This document shows, one piece after another, positions 25,289 to 34,200 of a stretch of 64,000 nucleotides of DNA. The notes beneath the pieces are model-generated. The model made no database searches and was not told the origin of the DNA. It was given only the letters and a program-made list of their open reading frames with translations. The DNA is from Rhabdornis inornatus (Eukaryota > Chordata > Aves > Passeriformes > Rhabdornithidae): the NCBI GenBank assembly GCA_013397075.1, contig VWZS01004784.1, forward strand, positions 259,263 to 323,262, read 5' to 3'. Each line of letters starts with the position of its first letter. The first letter of the stretch is position 1. Both the position numbers and the translations under genes were made by a program.

Positions 25289-25648
25289 TACACTTTTCAA
25301 AAGAAATACTGGAAGCTGCTATCCTCATAGCCCTCCTGATGATGCTCCCAAAAGGGGGACACAGTGACAAAACAAATGAAATCTTCCCTGTGGACTGTCC
25401 CATGGACTCCAGAGCACAGTGAGTTTCCAGGACAGCAGGTGATTTAACACAGCATCTGACACCCCTGCCCTTAATGTCTAGGGGTCCCTCACAGGTACAG
25501 GATGTGGGCAGGAAGCCCAGTTCCTATCTGCTCAGAAATTCTGAGATACAGTCCCTAGGAAAGGGGGATTCAATTGGCTGTAGGAGTAACACAAGGCAGG
25601 AAACAGCAAGACAAAATCAGATGGAGATCTTGCTGAGGATTGGCATTT

Positions 25649-25721
25649 CCACTAGTGCAAGGGAGCCATCAGTACCCCAGTGACAGGAGAAAGGGTACTG
25701 ATGGCTCCCTTGCACTAGTGG
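25649..25721. repeat. Near-perfect hairpin: 29-bp arms, 15-nt loop
   Basis: The left arm is 25649-25677 and the right arm 25693-25721; all 29 positions are complementary. The loop is 25678-25692. One mismatch outside (25648/25722) is followed by three more pairs. Inside the arms, the 8-mer CACTAGTG (25650-25657 and 25713-25720) is itself a palindrome, so it also forms a direct repeat bounding a 55-bp core whose ends are CAAGGGAGCCATCAGTACCC and its exact complement. It is therefore either an inverted duplication, or a miniature element with 20-bp terminal inverted repeats and an 8-bp target duplication of nnnTAnnn type, as in Buster-type hAT elements. If transcribed, it would fold into a long uninterrupted stem like a small-RNA precursor. 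No coding role is seen. Confidence 0.97.
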
Positions 25722-28383
25722 CAATTTTGTTATGTTGATAACACCCAGCAAGGACCCTCTTGGGCAGGGAATATGTGCACCCTTGTGCAAATACATATGG
25801 CCAAATATTTCTCTGGGGTGTGTCATAAAGCACATAATGAAAGGCATTTCCCACACCTCCCTAGGAGCCTACTGTGACAGCTGCTGGAGGACAAATGCCA
25901 GCAGCAATCAGCAGCTGGTTAGCAAAGTTTCAACAAATGATTGCCCAAGGAGAAGTTCCCCTCTTGCCTGTGGTGCCAAAAGGGAGAGAATGTCTGGGAT
26001 GTCAGTGTGCCTTGCACAATGTAGGGAATTGGGGACTAATATCCCATCTATTCCCTTCTTATTTCCCCATTTCCAGCAGCCTGCACCTCTGTGTCCTGGC
26101 ATGGGGGTGTTAAGAAGGTGTGGGACAGTGTGGAGCTTTGGGTATGCTTGGAAAGCTTCCTGTCCCTTATTCCCGTGGCTTTTGAAATCCTCTTGAAATA
26201 ATTCCTGTTGAAAGCCTCTTGCAGGCTCACTGTGTTAAGAATGTCTTTACTGAGGGCACTCAAACCCATCGTAAAGACACAAAGCCATAAATGTTGATCA
26301 GGTTACAGTGGCCAGGTGTGCACCACATGCAAAAGGCCCTACTGGAAATAAAAGTTTAAATCACTATGTTGCAGATACAGCAGTCTTGTGATGTGCTGAG
26401 GCCTCTTTATGTCACCCTGGCAGCAGAAAGAAGTTTTAAAGCATTATTTTGCCTAAGAGCCTCCTTGAATAGGCCACAAGTACACGTCTGCTTTTTCATA
26501 GCTGAAATTAAACTGCTTAACAGTAAGGATTTTGTTTCCCAGAGCCTGTGGGAAGTACAGGGTGAGACAGAACTTCTCCACATTCTCCAGGAATATGAAT
26601 GTGCTGCTGGGGGGCAGGGGAGGATGCTGCTGCACCATGGGGCAGACTGTTTCACATAAGCATTGCTCTTCCCTCTTTCTCCTGAAAGATTTTTCTAAAA
26701 ATGAGTCCTTCATATCCTCTGAGAACAGTTATGTGGGAAATAAAAGATAATGTGGAGGCATAGGATCATTCAGCAAAAGTCTGTCAGCAATTTGGTCAGG
26801 GAAACACTGAAGCAGGAATCAAGCTCCCAGTGAAATGATGACTTCTGTTGACAAATCAGATCCTGCTGAAGGTTTTTGACAGTTTGGACCTGGATTCAGT
26901 TCTCACAAGATTTTTGTTGTTTTGGCATCTCTCTCTGGCCTGAAAGAATTGGCAGAGGAAGGTCATGTTTACCTAGCAATATATAATTTATATAACTTGA
27001 ATTTGAGGGGGACTCTTTTGATATGAAATATGGATTGTACTGCAAAGTCTGACAAGCTGTCACGATGGAGGAAGGGACCCTTTGTTTAGCTCTGGGAAAA
27101 GTACAGCAGGATGGTGATAAACAAAAGATGTGTGCTGCCTTGGGAAGAAGCTAGATAGAGCATTTCAAAGGTGTGCCCAGGGCTGTTACAGAGGAGCTGA
27201 AATCTTTCTGCCTACACAACTAGGACACCTTGGTACCTCCAATGTCCCCTTCAACCCCCACCTGTTAAGTTCCTGGCTTTGTTTTTACACTGCTCAGGTA
27301 TCTGCTTTTAGGCTGCTCATTTAGGAGAGAGTAGAAAAGCTGCCAAAGCATCCTCACCATGGAGGAATATGTATCTAGGGAAAAGCTATATTTCAGCTTT
27401 CTTGGCATCTTCTTTCTTTGCAAGTAACAAGAAAGAGAGGACTTGGAAGTTCAGGCAGTCCTTTGCACTTAGCCAGGCATAGAAAGTGAGAGGTGTTCAT
27501 TTACTTATCACTGATAGTGTGTGAAGGTCAGGTCTGGGGTAGCATCCACACTGTACACACTACTTTGGTGAAGTTATTCCCATTATTGCTTTGTCATGAA
27601 AGATACTCTTTAATGACCTCCACATCTGAGAGGAAAAAAAGTTTAGAAAAAATCAGAAAATTAAAAGCTTCATTAAAATACGAAACCTTTGATTCCAGGC
27701 AATTAAATGAGACGTTTTGTGCCTTTAAATTGAGTGCTCCAATACTCTCTAAGCAGAATATGCTTATGGCTGGAACTGGCTTCAAGATTATAATGGTCTG
27801 GATTAGCAGTGTTTCAGATGTACACCTCAAAGCAAAACAGAGATTTTGCATCCCAAATGCTAATGAGAGCTGAGGATGCTCTGCTTCTGGCTGTCAGCAC
27901 TGGCAGCTGCTTAGGAAGCCGAAGGACAAAGGTGAAAGAGCTATGGAAAATTTGGAGAAGAAAATGTAAATGATGGTGCTTTTCTGGAGTTAGATGGCCA
28001 AGTATAAATACCCATAAACATCCTGGATGTTCAGGAGCAACCTGAGACAGTCACTGTCCATTTGGGAGCAATCCCAAAAAGATGCCTTTTTTTCCAGCTG
28101 AGCCATTCATCTGTTCAGCCTAAGGCATCCCTCAACATTTACCCAAAGGGCAAAGGGAGAAGATGAGCTTGGTTTCCAGCCAAATCTCAGCTTTGGAAAG
28201 TAGCTTTTACCTGCCTAAATGAAATCTAATTGCATATGGTTGTAGCTTTTGCTTTTACACCCTGCCCTAAAATATTGAATAGCAGCGTGCTAGGTAATTA
28301 AATATCTGTCATGCCTTTTCCCAGGTCTAACAACGCTTTGAGGATATATATGATGCATGATTTGTACAACCAGTTAGTAAAAA
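25722..28383. other. Gene-free interval
   Basis: No recognised gene or named repeat. The frame at 25732-26196 (154 codons, plus) starts in the hairpin flank and shows no domain, signal peptide or codon pattern. The frame at 27493-27873 (126 codons) is mirrored by an open minus frame at 27594-27851; the shared block is listed as a possible conserved element. Confidence 0.55.
27590..27870. promoter_or_regulatory. Candidate conserved element, open on both strands
   Basis: Repeat-free block lacking stops in one plus frame (part of a 126-codon frame) and one minus frame (85 codons). It contains TTAAAAGCTTCATTAAAA, CAATTAAATGAGACG and CCTTTAAATTGAG. The predicted peptides match nothing I know, so a non-coding element is more likely than an exon. 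Confidence 0.25.
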
Positions 28384-28455
28384 CTTTGTAAAGCACTTTG
28401 GGATTCATCTGAATGAAAGGTATGACCATAAATGTAAGATCATTCTCATTATCAT
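28384..28455 (+). mobile_element. Ancient L3/CR1-like LINE 3' tail
   Basis: The segment reads TTTGTAAAGCACTTTGGGAT, then a CTGAATGAAAGG stretch, then AAATGTAAGATCATT. This is the diverged pattern of the 3' end of old L3/CR1-type LINEs (AAGCGCTTTGxGAT, then GATGAAAxGCGCTATATAAATG). Only the tail is recognisable and no coding part is adjacent on this strand. The same motif could belong to a SINE that shares a LINE tail. Confidence 0.55.
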
Positions 28456-28460
28456 TAATA

Positions 28461-28575
28461 TTCTTTTATGAGGGACCTTATCAAAAGCATTTTGAAAAGC
28501 CAAGTAAATTATATCTACCAGGTCACCTTTATGTACTATTTTATTAACTTTTCAGGTGAGGAATTGCTTTGAAGG
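28461..28575 (-). mobile_element. Ancient LINE reverse-transcriptase fragment
   Basis: Minus-strand translation of this segment gives KGDLVDIIYLAFQNAFDKVP followed by HKR. This matches the conserved RT finger/palm block of CR1/L2-clade LINEs, in which an aspartate of a YLDF-type motif precedes a KAFDKVPH signature; here that first catalytic-region aspartate is replaced by alanine. A stop codon lies shortly upstream near 28555. Neither flank can be followed into the rest of the RT domain, so this is a ~115-bp fossil. It shares orientation with the endonuclease fragment at 29877-30165 and sits downstream of it in element order, as expected if both come from one copy. Confidence 0.75.
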
Positions 28576-29876
28576 AACAATATTTCCTTATGGTGACTGA
28601 AGTGGATTTTCTCCATATTGCCATTTATTTGCCTTCATTATGGTGACATTGTGGGGTACAGCTGAAGTCAAGAGCCTGAGGTACCTAAGGCTACACAAAC
28701 ATAAATGGAAAAAATGGTGACATTTTAAGAACTTTGAAAAAAAAAACCTAATAAAAACTGTAAATAAACTTTCTGGTCTTGTCCATGCTGAGTTCCTTGT
28801 GTGTCCATGCTTATGTCCTGTGTGGCACCAGCTGGATGGTGGCTGCTCCCAGCTGGGGTGTCTCTGCCACTCTGGGAGTGTGAGCCAGCCCAGGGACCCT
28901 GTGCCATTTCTGCAGTGCCAGCACTGGGAGCACTGCCTGGATGACAGCATTTCCATGGGCACTGCTCCTGCAGGAGCTCCCAGGGAGTTCTCCCTCTCTG
29001 TTGTTACACAACAGGAGCCACCACTGAATCCTTCCATCTGTTTTCAAGGGGGATTTCACCCCGTAAGGCGAGCAGGGTGCCTTATTTGACAGGTTCACTA
29101 TTGTGTGGTTTGTTTTCTCTACAGCCTGGGCTGGGAACCAGTGCTTTGGGTGATTTACTGCCCCAACGAGCTCCCCACCACACAACTCCTTCCTCAGGTC
29201 CTGTTCACCTTCCACGGTGTTAAAGTAAATCACTGCTGAAGTCACTCTATAATTTCCCACAGAAAGTGGCAGAGACAAGGAATCTCTTTAGTTACATCTG
29301 TACAAATAACTCAGGCCAAGGTTTTATTCCTGCTTCAGCATCTTCTGATTTTCAATATCCCCCTCTTCCCTCAAAGATAGAGGTCTGTGCAGTTGAAATG
29401 CCTGCTTTAGCAGATCTGACAGCAAGTAACCATGGAGAATGGTGTCTTCCAGCAGATACATATATTTGAGTTAATTAGGTACAATAAAGCTGTCACATAA
29501 CAACAGCGCTTTCTAAGTTTCACTCATTATGTGCCTGGTTGGGGGTTTAATTTTTTTCTTCTCTACTGCATCAGAAATACCTTGAATTTTTTTAATAGAC
29601 CTATATCTCTATGTCCCTTTCCTTTGTAGCTTCTCTGCATTTACTTTACCCTCTCTTCTTCTCTTTAGTCAGATCTTCTTTTAATTTTTAAAAGAATGTT
29701 TATTTTCAATAAACCCTGCCCAGCCGTGCAAATTTCATTCTTCCTGCTCTTATTTTCAGATCAAAGGTCCAACCACCATCTGCTTCTCTAGCACAGATTC
29801 TTAAATAGCCTCCAGAGTGATTACATTAGCCAAACTCACCCTTGGTACAACTCCTGGGGCTGCTAGAAGAGTTACT
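28576..29876. other. Spacer between two old LINE fragments, nothing recognised
   Basis: About 1.3 kb. A GC-richer part at 28790-29090 contains frames open on both strands (149 codons minus, 96 codons plus) with no familiar domain. If the flanking LINE pieces are from one copy, roughly 0.75 kb would be expected here, so later insertions or unrecognisable decay must account for the difference. Confidence 0.5.
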
Positions 29877-30165
29877 CTAGGAGCAAATTTGTTCTAAGTT
29901 GTTGAAGAGTTTCACTATGCCCTTGAGCCTTCTGTTAATAATTTTTTTCATAGTTTTAAAATCTGGCCTTTTAAAGTTCACCCTCACTGTATTACCTCTA
30001 GGAGAGTAACCTTCTATTATGATATCAAACCTAATTGCACAGTGATTATGATTACCCAGTGGATTTCTTACTCTCACCTCCCTTAACTCCTGTGCATAAT
30101 TTAGCACAGAGTCGAGATTAAGTCCCTCCAACAAAGGACTCCTCTGAAAAGCAGTCTTTAAATAA
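29877..30165 (-). mobile_element. Ancient LINE endonuclease C-terminal/linker fragment
   Basis: The minus strand is open from about 30163 to 29877. The peptide begins with a FQRSPLLEGLNLDSVLNYAQ segment, followed by ELREVRVRNPLGNHNHCAIRF and later VNFKRPDFKTMKKIINRR. This is the end of an apurinic/apyrimidinic-type endonuclease domain as in CR1/L2 LINE ORF2: the LD-VLTN-like strand, the V-x-x-PLGNSDH-x-x-I/V-x-F catalytic block (here GNHNHCAIRF, so the SD of the SDH triad is altered to HN), then the FRRADF-like linker start. The altered catalytic residues argue that it is dead. Nearly 100 codons remain without a stop, which is odd for so diverged a copy and might reflect selection on the DNA. 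Confidence 0.78.
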
Positions 30166-30917
30166 TATCAATTAATTGGCTTTTCATACCATGGGCTTTT
30201 CAAGTGGTAGGAGCCGAGGCGTGGAAGTCAGAGCTCTTGCACTCCTGACTCAGTGCCCTCCCAAGGGTCAAGCTGCATTGTCCCAGTGGTGGTCCCCAGA
30301 GTGACAGAATAGGGAATGGCCTGGCCTTGTTCTGTCCCCAGGGGTCTCTGCAGCGTATCCAGGTGGCCTTGGCACAGGCAGAATGGTGGAAGGGAGGCAG
30401 AGGAACTCCTGTAAAAGCCAGAAAAGTGAAAAAGTGTAAGGTTTGGAAATTAAAAGCTCTCTGTGTGATAATGGGCAGAGGGTAAGAGAAAGGAGGGAGG
30501 TTGTTCAGGGGGTTCAGTGCACTTTTGGGATGGGTGTTTGGTGACTGCAGTTCTTGCAGCATATGGACAATATGTGTTAATACAGCTGCACACCCCACTG
30601 AAGCCTCTTGGACCCTGGCCTCACTCTCCTGTTCTTCCCACAACTCTATGAGGAGCTTGGTGGCAGACCAGATCAATCTGTTTGGTGGTTTCCGTGAGTG
30701 AAGACCAAAGTGAATAATCTGTGAGAAGCATGTTGCTAATTTTTGAATGTAACGGCTCCTGGTGACTGCACTGGGTCATTATGAAAATGTTTCCCCTTCA
30801 AGGGCTCCTGGAAATTGAGTGGAAATATTTAGGGCTGAAGACAGAAGTAAATATTCTGGTCTTTTTAGGTTTCTGAGTGGTAGTACTTTAGCTGAGTTTC
30901 AGTCATCCCTTTTATAA

Positions 30918-30943
30918 ATAGTGGTTAGCAATAGTGGTTAGCA
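30918..30943. repeat. 13-bp perfect tandem duplication
   Basis: ATAGTGGTTAGCA at 30918-30930 is repeated exactly at 30931-30943. Probably a recent slippage product. Confidence 0.95.
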
Positions 30944-30969
30944 GAAAACGCAATTCACATAACAAAAAA

Positions 30970-31210
30970 AATTAACACTCCTTTTCTTTTTTAAAAAAGC
31001 TGTGGTTGCTGCAAAGAAATGAAGAAAATAAGAACTAGCTCATAAAGATTAATTCATCACAGAAGAAATTCCCTCTATGAGAGGTAAAGTGTAGTAGGGT
31101 TCTAACTGCTTGTGATAAACGCAAATTAATATTTTCTGTTTGCCCTAGTGACTGCTAATGTACATATTTATCTTAATGCATTTGGAAAAAAAATGTAACT
31201 AAAATAAAAT
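30970..31210. promoter_or_regulatory. Candidate conserved non-coding element
   Basis: AT-rich block with AAGATTAATTCATC, GATAAACGCAAATTAATATT and ATCTTAATGCATTTGG motifs (homeodomain/POU-like). It has no repeat structure. Inferred from motifs alone. Confidence 0.2.
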
Positions 31211-34200
31211 AAAGCTCAATGGCTTGTTCTAAATGGATTCCCAATGTTGGCAGAAAAAGATGTACAAGGCACTTTGCTAAACACTTTTTGAGTGTAGAGC
31301 AGCACCGCTGAAAACAACATAATGGGCTATTGCCTTTCAGCTTTGCAATTGTGGCTGCATGGTGCTGTTGGGAAATCTGCTTTATGTGTGAGCAGAGGCT
31401 GGTGCTGATCCTGGGCCAAGCAGTAGCTGTGCTTGGATTGATATCAACCCCATTGTTTCCTGCTTTTCACCTGCCCCTGATGCAAAGTCCTTCCTGCTGA
31501 TGGTTCATGATTTCCTTAGAGATGGGAGGTGGCATGACAAGCTAAAGCACTCACAGAAACATTTGGAAGCTGCAGGCTTTTATTTTTACATGGATCTGAC
31601 ATGCCACTTGAGTGTCCTCTCTGCTGTCTCTGGCTGACAGCTCAATATCACCCTGGTCATTTTCTGTGGTTGTTGTTTGCAGCACTCTGCTTTCAGGAGG
31701 TGGTCATGCAAGCATTTGGATTTGTTCAGACAATCACATCAGCCTCTCAGTGGCCACTCAAGCTTTCTCTGTGCTCCTTTTCCTTTTGAATCATCTGTTC
31801 ACCAAGATGCATCCTGTGCATTTACACAAGCACCTTAGGCACAAGTCAGCTGGGATTTCATCTCTGATACATCAAGAAAACGCATTCTTGTCTTTAAGGA
31901 TGTGTGTAGAATGCTATGCAATAAACATAGAAATAAAAATCACAGAGTCATTTAAGTCCAGAGTGAAAAAAAAAAATCTCACTGATTTACTCTGCCTAAA
32001 GGCTTCCTCTCCCTGCAGTGGATGTTTTTATTAGCGCTGGATGCATAGAGAAATTGAAAAGAGAAATCCAGCCTGGCACCATCAGATTAAGTCTTCGTCT
32101 CACTATGCTCGAAGCATGCTTACCACCAGCATCTACAAGTGCAGGATGATATGAAAATAAATAAATAGCAGACAGGCATCCGCAGTAAGCCACATCCACC
32201 CTGCCCATCCTGCCACGCTGCTCCAGGCTCTGTAGGAGATGGGTGCTAGTCCATTAGATGGACTGGGATTACATGGGTCTGTGACCAGATTGTACTAAGG
32301 GGTGAGCTATGTTACCATTAGGTAGCTAATGCATTCCTTGAAAATCTTCCTTTCCTGGAGTAAGTCTAGCTAAACCAAATCAATTGAAGAGCTTTCAATG
32401 ACTTAAGAGTGTACCCAGTCTATGTAGTGGGGGATAATTTGTACAATCAGTGGAACAGAGGGCAGAACTGTGTCTGAACCAGGAAGCCAAAGGCAATAAT
32501 AACTAACGTGTATCCATAAAAAATTCATGGGGAATTTCATCTTGGGTAAAAGAGAATGAATAACTATGTTGATTAAGTATTAAAAGTTCATTTTATTTTT
32601 AGAAGTACTCAGAAAATTGAAAACATCTGGGAACATTATGCAATTCTTTTTACGTAATAGCTTCCATTTACATTTCATCAGTGCCATCAGTTTAACCCTG
32701 ACCTGTATAGAGTCAACCCACAAGATCCAGTCTTCTTTCTTGCTGGGCTGCAAGAAGTGGCTGAATTCAGGCCCCTCTGCCTCTGTGGAAAAAGCCTCAT
32801 GTGTATAAATTATGGTCTGTTGGAGCATAGTGCCCAAACCTTTCTATACATCTGACTTTCACCATCCTCTAGCAAAGTTGTACATCCCACTGTACCAAGT
32901 TTGAGATGGGAATGGCAGGAAAATGTCTTAATCTGTTCAATCTATTAAAATATTGAATTCCTGTGAATTTGCCCTGGGACACCCCATAGGATTAGATGTG
33001 TCCCCTGTTAAATCACAAACAAGAAGCTCTCAGAGAAAGCTTAGATCTCCAAAGATATTTTGATAGGTCATGACAGAGGTTGGCATCTTGAGGGTAGAAA
33101 CTGAAGTGCCTTTAAGTGTCTACTGTCACTTCTGCAGTGACAAGCCCAGGTCTGTTGATACTTAACTGCAAGATATTTTATTCAGAATGTGCTGTGGTAT
33201 TATTCTTTTAATTTTTCTTTAAGGAGGTGAAACACAGAGCTGTAGGTGCATTGACAGCATCAGACTGGGCATGTGGGGTTGTGTTTTCCCTGGGAGAAAA
33301 CACCAGAGAGCAGCTGAGAGCAGGCAGAGGGGGTAATGTGGAGCTCCAACTCCTCCAAAGGTCTCTGGCAGAGGGTGGAGCAAAAGGACAGCAACTTTTT
33401 GGATCACATTCCACCTCCAGCAAGCGTCCTTGCTTTGGCCCAGATTTCTGCAATTTCCATCAGGTACAAATACACCAGAGCAGATTTATTTTGTCCATCA
33501 TTAAAAGGCTCATTTACAGTCAATTGCATCAGCTCTCAACATGGGGGTGAGACCCTGTCCTACAGGGAGCTCTATTCCACATCCTGTGGAGTAATCACCT
33601 CTCAAGGACAAGGCTCGTCATTTCCTTCCATGCAGAGAAGCTGCCAGCAGGAGGAACCTGGTTTCATTTGTGTGCATTTTCAAGACTGTGGCAGGAGATT
33701 AACTCATGTAGGATTTACCAGATGTCTCTCTATGGAGTGGGCTGCTTTGAAGAGCAAAAGAGTTCTTCAGTCTATGCCTAACCAAAGGAATGAATCATAC
33801 ACCTGCACACTCGCATTTCTTTCAAGGACATGGTGCCCTGTGGAGGTGGGGGGTTCTTTTCTTGCCTGGAGAATCTCACATCATCACAGGCAGAATATTA
33901 GAGGAATGGAGAAGAGACAATGCATTGACTTTGCTTTATAGCCTGCCTCCTTAGTCTCTCTGGTGGGTCAGATAAGCCCTGTCTAATCTTGCATTAAAAA
34001 GTTTTACCAGTGTCTGCTTTCTTTTTTTTTTTTCCCCCTGTTTTAATGTCCCTCAACACTTGCTCAGCTAACATAAGTTTTTTCACCCTTTAAGTACTAG
34101 CAGAAATATGCCTCTCTGTCTGATTTCCAGTGAAAGGAAAGTAGATGACACACACTGAGAGCTATCTGAATCAAAGCAGAGGTTTCCTAGAAAGCCTAAT

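Larger units (their letters stand above)
22392..25648. other. Gene-free interval with A-rich tracts
   Basis: No gene or named repeat apart from A-rich tracts at 24782-24817 and 25157-25288. Open frames here are short, or are Lys/Asn-rich translations of the A tracts. Confidence 0.55.

Noticed and set aside
25732..26196. 154-codon plus frame after the hairpin
   Set aside because: No domain; begins in hairpin flank; a frame in another phase is open over the same bases.
33336..33941. Longest open frame, 201 codons, plus strand
   Set aside because: No domain, signal peptide or membrane pattern; other phases are open over the same region; no promoter or splice context. Chance length is plausible in 64 kb.
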